Assembly: GCF_003946245.1 (NCBI RefSeq)
Contig: NZ_RHNN01000030.1
Location: forward strand, 1 to 43,575
Source: Levilactobacillus cerevisiae
GTDB taxonomy: Bacteria; Bacillota; Bacilli; Lactobacillales; Lactobacillaceae
DNA length: 43,575 nt
Direction of reading: 5' to 3'
Positions 16,698 through 23,343 of this stretch are shown piece after piece; position 1 is the first letter of the stretch, and every line of letters begins with the position of its first letter. A program made the translations under genes and the position numbers. A model generated the notes under the pieces. That model saw only the letters and a list, made by a program, of their open reading frames with translations, did no database searches and had not been told where the DNA came from.

Positions 16698-16814
16698 ATG
16701 CAACAAAAATCTGTCGAGAGGAACTTAGCTATGGGCACCTGGATGTCATTCGTGCTAGGTCTGGTAGCGCTTTTATACCAGATTTGGCGCGACCAGCAAC
16801 CGCCAAAAAAATAA
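16698..16814 (+). CDS. Small hydrophobic peptide, candidate type I toxin
   Basis: 38 aa (MQQKSVERNLAMG..., ending PPKK): a polar N-terminus, one membrane helix (WMSFVLGLVALLYQIW) and a charged tail. This is the shape of Fst/Ldr and holin-like type I toxins. AGGTGA lies 7-8 nt upstream of the ATG. The 3' end overlaps the terminator of a convergent RNA (16804-16845 on the minus strand), and the sense transcript would run to a terminator at 16906-16938. That overlap is the layout of type I toxin-antitoxin loci of the par/Fst kind. No sequence family is certain, and an alternative is an ordinary small membrane protein. Confidence 0.6.
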   Translation: MQQKSVERNLAMGTWMSFVLGLVALLYQIWRDQQPPKK

Positions 16815-16941
16815 GCCTTCCCTCAAACTTTAGCGGTTTGGGAAGACTCGAGTCATGAGTTGAACCTAAGCGGCTACCGTCCTTTTAACGGCTAGCTACC
16901 ATCTGAGAAGTCGGTGTCAGACCACCGGCTTCTTTTTGATT
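16804..16941 (-). ncRNA. Candidate antisense (antitoxin) RNA opposite the small peptide's 3' region
   Basis: A minus-strand promoter (TATACT at 16948-16953) would start an RNA near 16941. That RNA ends at a hairpin CTTCCC/GGGAAG (16817-16845) followed on the minus strand by CTTATTTTTTT (16804-16811). It would be about 135 nt, begin with the 5' hairpin AGAAGCCGGTG/CACCGACTTCT and pair with the whole 3' untranslated region plus last codons of the 38-aa peptide mRNA. Existence is inferred from promoter and terminator placement. Confidence 0.5.
16906..16938 (+). terminator. Terminator of the small-peptide mRNA
   Basis: AGAAGTCGGTG and CACCGGCTTCT pair (one mismatch) around TCAGA, followed by TTTTTGATT. 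It lies 90 nt after the peptide stop codon. Confidence 0.8.
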
Positions 16942-16947
16942 GTCTAC

Positions 16948-16976
16948 AGTATAGCACGAAAGCTTGGTGGTTTCAG
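16948..16976 (-). promoter_or_regulatory. Promoter of the candidate antisense RNA
   Basis: On the minus strand CTGAAA (16971-16976) and TATACT (16948-16953) are spaced 17 nt. The -10 box is good, the -35 box four of six. Confidence 0.5.
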
Positions 16977-17095
16977 GTGATTGTGCTTGGCCAATTAGAA
17001 TCAGAAAAGGATGTAGCGTGCGTCAATGACTAAGTTTGTGTAGGTGCCAGCGCCAAGTCTTCAAGTGCTATCCGGTAATTGCGGCCATTTCATCG

Positions 17096-17254
17096 TCAGG
17101 AGTCATGATGCTTAACAGCAAGCACCACTCCCAGAATGATGATGACGACCCAAACGCTAATTTTTAACCAATTCGTATTCTCAAGACTAAATGTCAAAAC
17201 AATCGCCAAGAATGCTAAGACGCCCCAGATTATTTGCCAACGCCGCTGCCACAT
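17096..17254 (-). CDS. Small two-helix membrane protein, unknown function
   Basis: 52 aa (MWQRRWQIIWGVLAFL...). Two hydrophobic helices (~9-21 and ~32-46) flank a short polar turn (SLENTNWLKI), with a basic N-terminus and a polar end (KHHDS). GGAGG lies 9 nt upstream of the ATG at 17252-17254. It starts 32 nt after the VanX-like gene stops and has no promoter of its own that I can see, so the two are probably co-transcribed. No family recognised. Confidence 0.6.
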   Translation of the reverse strand: MWQRRWQIIWGVLAFLAIVLTFSLENTNWLKISVWVVIIILGVVLAVKHHDS

Positions 17255-17286
17255 GATTTCTAGCCTCCATCTATTAGGCTAGTTAA

Positions 17287-17841
17287 CTAAAACGTATTCG
17301 GATCCGCCGCTGCCGGTTCATAATCGTCCATCTGCGTGTCGCGGTAGTCCCACCACTCGTTTTCATAGCCGAAGAAACCAGCTTCCTGCATGGCGCGGTC
17401 CAAAATTTGGTAGTGTTTTTCCTGCGTCGCTGTCCTTGGATGATCCCGGTGAGCGGCGGCGGTGAAGTCGTCAAACGGCGTCTGCATTTCCAGCTCATTG
17501 CCATCACGGTCACAGAGCGTTAGGTCAAAGGTCACGCCCTTTTGATGTGAAAAATTCGGGTTGGGCTTGGCCACAAATGAAGGGTCCGGGTAAACGTCAT
17601 ACAGTTTTTCCTGGGCGGGTACGGGACGATAGGCGTCCCATACCTTCAGCCGGTAGCCTTGTTCACGCAAGAGTGCGCTGGCCTTGGCGAGTTTCTTGGC
17701 GGTTCCAGTCCGAGCAATCGCGGTGGTGAAATCGTAAATCACGTGATGCGTAAAGTTGTCAGAAGTGGCATAGCGCAGGTCGACCAGGATGCTGGGGTCC
17801 AGCGCTTGAACGTTGGTAAAGCCAGTTTCGAGTTGTGTCAT
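17287..17841 (-). CDS. D-Ala-D-Ala dipeptidase (VanX/DdpX-like, peptidase family M15D)
   Basis: 184-aa zinc dipeptidase-like protein; VanX relatives cleave D-Ala-D-Ala. Family features: VDLRYATSDNF, Arg72 in VWDAYRP (transition-state stabilising), the zinc motif SHQKGVTFD with His99 and Asp106, and the catalytic Glu162 in EWWDY. The third zinc ligand, His in the usual EWWH motif, is Asp165 here, which may still bind metal but could alter activity. GGAGG is 6 nt before the ATG. No signal peptide; cytosolic. With no vanH/vanA beside it, a role in recycling D-amino dipeptides is more likely than glycopeptide resistance; lactobacilli are intrinsically resistant through D-lactate-ended precursors. 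Confidence 0.82.
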   Translation of the reverse strand: MTQLETGFTNVQALDPSILVDLRYATSDNFTHHVIYDFTTAIARTGTAKKLAKASALLREQGYRLKVWDAYRPVPAQEKLYDVYPDPSFVAKPNPNFSHQKGVTFDLTLCDRDGNELEMQTPFDDFTAAAHRDHPRTATQEKHYQILDRAMQEAGFFGYENEWWDYRDTQMDDYEPAAADPNTF

Positions 17842-17894
17842 GGTGCACCTCCAAAATGTACTTATGCTGGGCTGGGCTAAATTTTCGCCTTACC

Positions 17895-18051
17895 GGGCGG
17901 CGGAAATAGACTGGAACGCTGGGGGAAGGACGCCCGAAGCCATAGAGCGGTCTTCGAGCTTGCTTTGAACCGCCAAAACCGCGTTTCAAAGTCACCATTC
18001 TTTGAGAAGGGCACTCCAAGAATCCCCCGGCTGAGTCTATTTCCGCCGCCC
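17895..18051 (-). repeat. Structured repeat element, inverted orientation
   Basis: An 18-bp perfect outer stem (GGGCGGCGGAAATAGACT at 17895-17912, complement at 18034-18051) is the longest perfect arm of the family. On the minus strand it holds a hairpin CTTTGAA...TTCAAAG, then the family hairpin GCTCGAAG - ACCGCTCTATGG - CTTCGGGC (17932-17959), then CCCCCAGCGTTCCAG. It lies upstream of the VanX-like gene, beyond its start. Confidence 0.78.
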
Positions 18052-18349
18052 TCACGGCTGACATTAGCCTAGCCATCAACGACCATTATTATTCAGACGG
18101 GTGTGATGATGACCAGCATAGTGGTTAATCACAGTATACCGGGTTCCACCAGGGAAAGCTTGTGAAGTGGCTTGAGAAAAGTGGGTTAGGATTGGTTACG
18201 TGAAAAGTGTTGATGTGGCGTTGGTCAATTGTGAATATTTACCGACCTGTGCTTTACTGCTAGCGTTGCCATGCCACTTGCACAGGACACTCGGTAGGTT
18301 GATCGATGGGGCAAGACTGTTTTCTTTGGCACTAACTAGGGGAGCCGGA
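18052..18349. other. Intergenic spacer, nothing recognised
   Basis: No open frame with a ribosome binding site, no terminator-like hairpin and no repeat detected between the two structured elements. The open frame at 18200-18430 runs into the next element and has no start signal. Confidence 0.5.
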
Positions 18350-18521
18350 GGCAGTCAGGTACGGAATCCTGTGTCGGTGTTGTTGGCTGGGATGAACTTT
18401 TCACAGCCTTACAACACGGGCCAAAGGTGAGACTTGCCGGGCTTGCAAGGCTCACCTTTGAGGCTGAAGACCGTACTTCAGGCTTCAGCCGTGCCCCACA
18501 GGCTGGAAGTACCTGACTGCC
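18350..18521 (+). repeat. Structured repeat element, copy near nnrE
   Basis: Outer stem GGCAGTCAGGTAC (18350-18362) pairs with 18509-18521. Inside: AAAGGTGAG...CTCACCTTT (18423-18459), then the family hairpin GGCTGAAG - ACCGTACTTCAGG - CTTCAGCC (18462-18490), then GCCCCACAGGCTGGAAG. Together with the copy at 262-428 it shares the opening GGAATCCTGTGTCG / AGAACCCTGTGTCG and the later GCCTTACA..CAC. Confidence 0.78.
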
Positions 18522-18687
18522 GCAGGTGGACCGGCAAGTTTGCGCCAAAGAAAAAACGGTCGACTCCCCTAGGAGACCAACCGTTAGTCGGGAAACACGA
18601 AAGTCACTCAGCTCTCGCACTATTCATTTTACGCGTTTGAAAAAATTCGCTAAGTCATAATGCCTAGTTGGTTCGCTCACTAGCCAA

Positions 18688-19335
18688 TCAGCGGGCGTGT
18701 TCCAGCCGGTCCTGGGCGTAAATGCCGATGTCGGCGACGTGAATCGTGCCGGCGTGGTGCTTGCCCTCGGTCGTCAGGAGGCCAATCTTGTTGTAGGCCA
18801 TGGTGGTGGTGCTGTCGGCGACCACCGCGACGCCCATAACTTCACCTGTGTCGGCGTTGATGCCGGATGGCACATCGATGGCCACGGTCTTGGCGTCGGC
18901 CGCGTTAATCGCGTTGATGGCGTCCGCAAATTTGCCAGTGACGTTGCGGGACAGGCCAACGCCAAAGATTGCGTCGATGATGACCGTTGCGTTGACCACG
19001 TGGTTCAGGTCGTTGGTGACGGGGATGTTGTAGTAGTTCGCAATTTTCAGTTGTTGAGCCGTCTGTGGGGTGGCTTTTTCCGGATTGCCTAGTAAATAAA
19101 CTTCGACGTCAATGCCGCGAATCTTGAGCAGGCGAGCGACCGCGATACCGTCGCCGCCATTGTTGCCGGTAGCGGCCACGACCACGACACGACTCAGGTC
19201 GAAGTCGTCATTTAAAATGTTGTTGAAAGTTGCCAAGGCGGCCCGTTCCATCAGGACAAGCGCGGGGATGCCAATCACGTTGATCGTGTGGGCATCGTAA
19301 CGTTGGGCCTCGGCAATGGTAATGGCTTTACTCAT
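18688..19335 (-). CDS. nnrE: NAD(P)H-hydrate epimerase
   Basis: 215-aa YjeF_N domain enzyme that interconverts R- and S-NAD(P)HX, so that the dehydratase NnrD can repair damaged NAD(P)H. The phosphate-binding loop AATGNNGGDGIAVARLL and the later DAIFGVGLSRNVTG and IDVPSGINADTGEVMG are diagnostic. It is a single-domain form; the dehydratase half (YjeF_C) is not fused and not in the window. GGAGGG precedes the ATG by 6-7 nt. The gene starts 31 nt after the MarR-type gene ends, so the two probably form an operon. Confidence 0.92.
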   Translation of the reverse strand: MSKAITIAEAQRYDAHTINVIGIPALVLMERAALATFNNILNDDFDLSRVVVVAATGNNGGDGIAVARLLKIRGIDVEVYLLGNPEKATPQTAQQLKIANYYNIPVTNDLNHVVNATVIIDAIFGVGLSRNVTGKFADAINAINAADAKTVAIDVPSGINADTGEVMGVAVVADSTTTMAYNKIGLLTTEGKHHAGTIHVADIGIYAQDRLEHAR

Positions 19336-19366
19336 AAAAATCCCTCCTTAGTCGGGAAAGGCGTGA

Positions 19367-19819
19367 CTAGTGGGTGTCAGATTGCTGGTCACGGAGAACA
19401 CGTGCAGAAAGTAATTGTAGTTGGGTGGTAATACTGGCGTAGTCGAAGTCGCTGTCGGGCGGCGTGGCCTGTTGCCACCAGTCGTGGAGAACGGCGATGG
19501 CTTGCTGGACCATTTTCTCGCCGTCCGGGGTGAGCTTGAGCCGGCGGTTGCGGCGGTCGTCCGGGTCAGTTTCCTTTTGTAACAGGGATAAGCTGACCAG
19601 GTGCTGTACCATGCGGGCCATCAAGCCTTCGTCAACGGCCATCGTCCACGCGGCGCGCCGTTGGTTGAGCTGGCTAGTCTCGGAGACCAGCACTAACAAA
19701 TAAAATTCGGTGATGTTGACCGGCATTTCGTCGGCCTCCAGGATCTGGTTCATTGCCCGCTGAAATTGCCGGTGGAGGATGGCCAAATTCGTGGTGAAGT
19801 CTAAAATTGCGTCTTCCAT
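19367..19819 (-). CDS. MarR family transcriptional regulator
   Basis: 150-aa winged-helix regulator. The wing and recognition helix read QRRAAWTMAVDEGLMARMVQ and KETDPDDRRNRRLKLT, the DxDDRR wing being typical of MarR proteins. Flanking helices give the dimer. ATG at 19819 is preferred over a GTG four codons upstream because AGGAGG abuts that GTG. It is first in a two-gene unit with nnrE, so it may control that operon; no palindromic operator is obvious. A lone Cys is not seen, so a ligand rather than thiol switch is likely. Confidence 0.8.
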   Translation of the reverse strand: MEDAILDFTTNLAILHRQFQRAMNQILEADEMPVNITEFYLLVLVSETSQLNQRRAAWTMAVDEGLMARMVQHLVSLSLLQKETDPDDRRNRRLKLTPDGEKMVQQAIAVLHDWWQQATPPDSDFDYASITTQLQLLSARVLRDQQSDTH

Positions 19820-20104
19820 AAGTCTCCCCACCTCCTAAGTTAAATCTTGTTTGAGTGTGATTGGGCTAAACGCGACGCCTCCGGGATGACACGGGTTGCG
19901 CCCGCAATCACGCGAATCACGAAACTTACCGCGGCTGGGTCCATGTGCGTCAGCGATTCGATTTAAGCAGGTGAGCCACATGGAAGCCAGTCGTTCATAC
20001 ACCCCTAGTTTACACCAGATTGCCAGGAAGGATAACGCTTTGACTCTATTCTTTCGCTGAACGTGCTAGAATAGCAATAAAACTAATTATGGGAGGCATT
20101 TTAC

Positions 20105-20431
20105 ATGTTTATTCAAGTTCCAACCGATATGGATGAGGTGCAATTGCGCCAGCTACAACTGAAGCAGCAGGGCGAGACGGTTACGGAGGAGGTCATCATT
20201 CGCCAGGCCGTGCTGGATATTTTCCAAAATGTGCTCGATCAAATTGAAGACGGCCATTATGACACGGCAGATTGGGCTGATGAAGCGTTGACGGTGACTG
20301 ACATTGACGGCGTGCAAACCGCGGTGATCCAGCCTCAGAGTGACTCGTTCATCACCGATTTCCGCCAGAACGCAGACGCCACGGAAGACTATTTGGAGCA
20401 ACAAGCCATCAAAGCTTCCGGTGCACGGTAG
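20105..20431 (+). CDS. Hypothetical protein
   Basis: 108 aa, acidic, soluble, no signal peptide or membrane segment. The N-terminal half (MFIQVPTDMDEVQLRQLQLKQ) looks helical and amphipathic. The middle (ALTVTDIDGVQTAVIQP) looks like beta strands. No family recognised. GGGAGG lies 8-9 nt upstream of the ATG, a strong signal that this is a real gene. It stands alone, 47 nt before the tRNA-Arg gene, just outside the island boundary. Confidence 0.65.
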   Translation: MFIQVPTDMDEVQLRQLQLKQQGETVTEEVIIRQAVLDIFQNVLDQIEDGHYDTADWADEALTVTDIDGVQTAVIQPQSDSFITDFRQNADATEDYLEQQAIKASGAR

Positions 20432-20478
20432 AAATGTTTGGCCATTTGACTAATTTGGCGTTAAAATAAAGGTGCTGG

Positions 20479-20550
20479 GCGCCCTTAGTGTAATGGATAG
20501 CACATGAGATTTCGGTCCTCATGATCCGAGTTCGACTCTCGGGGGGCGCA
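20479..20550 (+). tRNA. tRNA-Arg (anticodon TCG)
   Basis: A full cloverleaf folds over 72 nt. Acceptor GCGCCCT (20479-20485) pairs with GGGGCGC (20543-20549), the D-arm is GTGT/GCAC, and the T-arm is CCGAG-TTCGACT-CTCGG (20526-20542), with discriminator A at 20550. The anticodon loop TTTCGGT (20510-20516) gives anticodon TCG (reads CGA). The anticodon stem TGAGA/CCTCA has one A-C mismatch next to the loop. CCA is not encoded. Its last 13 nt plus TT recur exactly at 40646-40660, the far end of the accessory island. Confidence 0.9.
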
Positions 20551-20552
20551 TT
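20538..20552 (+). repeat. Left attachment-site-like repeat (tRNA-Arg 3' end)
   Basis: CTCGGGGGGCGCATT, covering the 3' half of the T-arm, the acceptor strand, the discriminator and two bases beyond. It is identical to 40646-40660. Direct repeats of a tRNA 3' end at both sides of an accessory block are the usual trace of tyrosine-recombinase integration. Confidence 0.65.
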
Positions 20553-20734
20553 GTGAGTTTTGGTTGATAGACCGGTATTTCTGGACAACCATTTTCGCCT
20601 GAAGTCTCGAATGACTGAGAGCTTGTACGAGATGTTGAGCGTAGCCAGGGGTTCCGCGAGAGCTGTGACTTGGGGACTTCTGAAAATATGAACGCAAGTA
20701 GATGTGCTTTTCTGTTCATTGTGTAAGAATCTCC

Positions 20735-20746
20735 GTGTTATAATCT
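20735..20746 (+). promoter_or_regulatory. Extended -10 promoter inside the left island edge
   Basis: TG-T-TATAAT is a perfect extended -10 box without a good -35. It would drive a rightward transcript across the 3' end of the small minus-strand peptide at 20784-20906, ending at the terminator near 20967-20998. Confidence 0.4.
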
Positions 20747-20783
20747 GGGTACAACGAAGTAAGAGCCTCACGAACCTTACCCG

Positions 20784-20906
20784 TTACTTGTGTGGAATGA
20801 GAGCTTCGACGATAACCGTAATGCCTTGAATAATGTTGATGATTAGTAGGATAGTTGTCAATTTGGCGTTACGGTCGGTGGGGCTTTTTTTCTTGCGGTA
20901 CTGCAC
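20784..20906 (-). CDS. Possible small membrane peptide
   Basis: If translated from the GTG at 20904-20906 it gives 40 aa: a basic N-terminus (QYRKKKSPTDRNAK), one hydrophobic helix (LTTILLIINIIQGITVIV) and the tail EALIPHK. The ribosome binding site is weak (GAGAG about 14 nt upstream). A convergent extended -10 promoter lies about 40 nt beyond its stop, so a sense/antisense pair is possible. It may equally be a chance frame. Confidence 0.35.
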   Translation of the reverse strand: MQYRKKKSPTDRNAKLTTILLIINIIQGITVIVEALIPHK

Positions 20907-20920
20907 ATGTTGTTTCGCTA

Positions 20921-20936
20921 CTCTCGGGACGCATTC
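20921..20936 (+). repeat. Degenerate tRNA-Arg 3' end remnant
   Basis: CTCTCGGGACGCATTC resembles the tRNA-Arg 3' end (CTCTCGGGGGGCGCATT) with internal loss and change. It lies 380 nt inside the island and may be a relic of an earlier integration at the same tRNA. Confidence 0.4.
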
Positions 20937-20966
20937 TTGCGAAAAAAGTGAATAGAATCGTTGATT

Positions 20967-20999
20967 TGACGCCATTCTTGTGTGGCGCCTTTTTTTGAC
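20967..20999 (+). terminator. Rightward terminator near the island's left edge
   Basis: GACGCCA and TGGCGCC form a stem (one mismatch) around TTCTTGTG, followed by TTTTTTT. Confidence 0.7.
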
Positions 21000-21048
21000 G
21001 ACGAAAAAAGCCACCCACAAAACGTGGATGACCTTCCTAAAACTTGTC

Positions 21049-21468
21049 CTAGTCCTGATGCCGTGGTGGGTTTTCCCACAATTTTTCCACGGGTTCGCCG
21101 GCATTAAATTTAGCCACGTGGTCGTCGTAATGTTCTAATTTGTAATCCAACAAGGCGCGTACATCTTTTAAATGATCAATCTTGTCATCAAGCTCGTCGC
21201 GTTCATCACGCAGGACTTGCTTCTGAGCGCCGCCAATATCTTTCTCATCCCGCAGTTGGGATAATTGGCAAAACTCGATTAAGGATTCAATTGAGAGTCC
21301 AGCCGAGCGCAGGGTCGTAACCAGATAGACCCAGTTCAGGTCGCTGATCGTAAATTCCCGGTAGCCACTCTTATTTCTTGCGACCGGGGGAATAACGCCA
21401 ACCCGCTCGTAGTAGCGCAAAGTTTCGGTCGTTAGCCCAAACAGTTCGCCAGCTTGTTTAATGTTCAT
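21049..21468 (-). CDS. MerR family regulator (NmlR/AdhR-like), island regulator 1
   Basis: 139-aa MerR protein. N-terminal winged helix MNIKQAGELFGLTTETLRYYERVGVIPP with the KSGYREFT wing, then a long dimerisation helix and a short C-terminal end. There is no metal-binding Cys cluster, but one Cys (residue 67, SLIEFCQLS) sits where NmlR/AdhR proteins sense electrophiles. MerR proteins twist promoters with 19-bp spacers, and nine such promoters lie in this island. ATG at 21468 is chosen (AAAGGAAA upstream); another ATG at 21486 overlaps the previous stop as TAATG. Co-transcribed with the NAD(P)-binding gene upstream from operator 22155-22185, so it is probably self-regulated. Confidence 0.85.
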   Translation of the reverse strand: MNIKQAGELFGLTTETLRYYERVGVIPPVARNKSGYREFTISDLNWVYLVTTLRSAGLSIESLIEFCQLSQLRDEKDIGGAQKQVLRDERDELDDKIDHLKDVRALLDYKLEHYDDHVAKFNAGEPVEKLWENPPRHQD

Positions 21469-21485
21469 CAGCAATTTTCCTTTCA

Positions 21486-22118
21486 TTACATTGGTGTATC
21501 GCCGTCGGTGCCAGGTTGGTCAATACCAATGCTAGCCCGACTAGCAAACGTTGGATCGGCAATGATTTTGGTGACGACAGCGGCCACACTCTTACGGGAG
21601 ACACTGGTTCCCTTAAAGGGGTCACCCTTTTGTGTCAGTTCGTAATCCGTATTGTCACGGTTGTTTAACCAAGCTAGCCGCAACGTGGTGTAGTCCAAGT
21701 TAGAAGCAACTAAGGCGTCATCGGAAGCTTTCCCTACTTGGGCGCCTTTCCCAATCATTTGCTTGTTCCACTCGCCAAATTTACCCGGAACTTCGTCGTA
21801 GATTCCTAGGTCATTCACGGAGATGACACGCGCGACCCCAGCAGCTTGCATGGCCGCAATCACGGTTTCAGTCAGCTTAACGGTGCCGGTAGCGCCCATG
21901 GAAACGAACACGATGTCTTGATTGGCCATGGCGGTTGTCAGGGCAGACTCGTCCAGAACATCGCCAGTTACAGCAGTTACTTGAGCATTCACCAAGTCGC
22001 TGACCCGATCTGCGTTGCGTAGGTATAACGTCACATGATTGTCGGCGTTAGCGGTCAGGTTGGCGGTGACTAACCGTGCGATTGCACCGTTACCACCTAA
22101 AATTAAAACGTTTGCCAT
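21486..22118 (-). CDS. NAD(P)-binding reductase, NmrA-like atypical SDR
   Basis: 210-aa Rossmann protein. It starts MANVLILGGNGAIARLV (GxxGxxA/G cofactor loop), has an acidic second-strand region and the family segment RVISVNDLGIYDEVPGKFGEWN. No YxxxK catalytic pair is evident, as usual for NmrA/HSCARG-like SDRs that act as quinone or flavin reductases or redox sensors. GAGGAG lies 8 nt before the ATG. First gene of a two-gene unit with MerR regulator 1. A close paralogue is at 28357-29007, sharing the LGIY.EVPGKFG.WN motif. Confidence 0.82.
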   Translation of the reverse strand: MANVLILGGNGAIARLVTANLTANADNHVTLYLRNADRVSDLVNAQVTAVTGDVLDESALTTAMANQDIVFVSMGATGTVKLTETVIAAMQAAGVARVISVNDLGIYDEVPGKFGEWNKQMIGKGAQVGKASDDALVASNLDYTTLRLAWLNNRDNTDYELTQKGDPFKGTSVSRKSVAAVVTKIIADPTFASRASIGIDQPGTDGDTPM

Positions 22119-22154
22119 GTTAAATCACTCCTCTAATATTATATTACAAATACG

Positions 22155-22185
22155 ATAATAAACCTTGAAGTTAACTTCAAGGCAA
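22155..22185 (-). promoter_or_regulatory. MerR-type promoter a (NmrA-like + merR unit)
   Basis: Minus strand: TTGCCT - 19 nt - TATTAT. The spacer holds the perfect dyad CCTTGAAGTT/AACTTCAAGG. It is the best-conserved of nine copies. Confidence 0.88.
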
Positions 22186-22205
22186 GGCGTTTTGTCATAA
22201 AAATA

Positions 22206-22245
22206 AAAAAGTTGCGCTGTAAATTAAACAACAGCGCAACTTTTA
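22206..22245 (-). terminator. Terminator of the flavodoxin-hydrolase unit
   Basis: AAAAGTTGCGCTGT pairs with ACAGCGCAACTTTT around AAATTAAACA, with A and T runs on both sides; it follows the stop codon at 22254. Confidence 0.85.
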
Positions 22246-22253
22246 AGATCGGA

Positions 22254-23282
22254 TTAAAGACGGGTGCTTAACCAGTCCACCAACTTGTTCAATTCCTGTT
22301 CAACATATTCTGGCTTCCAATACGTTTCAATGTGGTGGGCGCCTTCGATTAAGAAGAGCTCCTTATCAGAGGTTCCCGTGGCGTTCGCGTAGGCCTTTTC
22401 GGTTAGGTAGAAGGTATCAGCTGCCTTACCGGCCATCATCAATAAGGGGACGTTGACTAAATCCATGTTCTCGGAGGCATCGTAAGTCATTAAGTTTAAG
22501 AAACTGCTGACGGTATAAACGAAAGAGGACTTTGGGTGGGCGTGGGTTTGGGCGTAGTAGGTGTAGCCTTCCTTGTAGAGATCGTAAGGTAATTTGGCAG
22601 CATCTTCAGGGGCCATTTCCTTCAAATCAGGGGTATAATCTACGCCTTCACCGCGAACCTCTTTTTCCCGTGCTTCTGAAGCGGTTTTTAGCCGGTCCTG
22701 AATGGTGTTGGCTTCGGAATCCATGAAGCCGTTCCGCCGAACTAAGCCGGAGTTAAAGGCAGACAGGGTTGCGACCACTTTAAACCGCTTGTCGGTCTGA
22801 CCAGCACGTAAGGTGTAGCCACCGCCACCACAGATACCAAAGGCACCCATGCGGTCATAGTCTACGCCGGGGAAGAGGGACAAGGCGTCAGCCATCCCGT
22901 GGATATCTTCTACCCGGTAGGCAGGGTTGTCGACCATCCGTGGTTGACCTTCCGATCCGCCTTGATAGGAGGCGTCGGCAGTAATGGTGATGTAGCCGTG
23001 TTCAGCTAGGCGTTGGGCAAATAAGCCGGCAACTTGTTCCTTAACACCGCCATTAGGATGTGCAACGGTTAAGGCTGGATATTGCTTCTCCGGGTCATAG
23101 TTTGCTGGCGTGTAGATGTTGGCAGCAATCTTTAAGCCGTTTAACGTGTAATTGATAGGGTGAATGTTAACCTCACCAGGTTTGTTTTCAGTGATAGCGT
23201 CCGCATAAACCAAGCCCCAAGGATTATCGTTAAACTTAGGCAGTTCAGCAACGTTAGCATCCGTTAAAATCATTTTTGACAT
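22254..23282 (-). CDS. Alpha/beta hydrolase, dienelactone hydrolase-like with Cys nucleophile (YcjY type)
   Basis: 342 aa. The nucleophile elbow is GICGGGGYT, with Cys151 where most relatives have Ser, as in dienelactone hydrolases. The His base is in IEGAHHIETYW and an acid lies in LMMAGKAADTFY. The region before the elbow, TADASYQGGSEGQPR, matches a lactobacillus group of predicted X-Pro peptidase-like hydrolases. Reaction unknown; ester or lactone hydrolysis or detoxification is plausible. GGAGGG is 6-7 nt before the ATG. It lies 61 nt after the flavodoxin gene, with a terminator after it. A paralogue, also Cys type, is at 25644-26534. Confidence 0.8.
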   Translation of the reverse strand: MSKMILTDANVAELPKFNDNPWGLVYADAITENKPGEVNIHPINYTLNGLKIAANIYTPANYDPEKQYPALTVAHPNGGVKEQVAGLFAQRLAEHGYITITADASYQGGSEGQPRMVDNPAYRVEDIHGMADALSLFPGVDYDRMGAFGICGGGGYTLRAGQTDKRFKVVATLSAFNSGLVRRNGFMDSEANTIQDRLKTASEAREKEVRGEGVDYTPDLKEMAPEDAAKLPYDLYKEGYTYYAQTHAHPKSSFVYTVSSFLNLMTYDASENMDLVNVPLLMMAGKAADTFYLTEKAYANATGTSDKELFLIEGAHHIETYWKPEYVEQELNKLVDWLSTRL

Positions 23283-23343
23283 GGGAATCCCTCCAATAAA
23301 TATTAGTTTATTAATTTTTAGTTCTCTGAGATGAAGACGCCGG

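Noticed and set aside
18200..18640. Frames on both strands around the structured element near nnrE
   Set aside because: They end within or span the inverted repeats and lack start signals.
20409..20771. Minus-strand frames over the tRNA-Arg gene
   Set aside because: They run antisense through a well-folded tRNA; no ribosome binding site.
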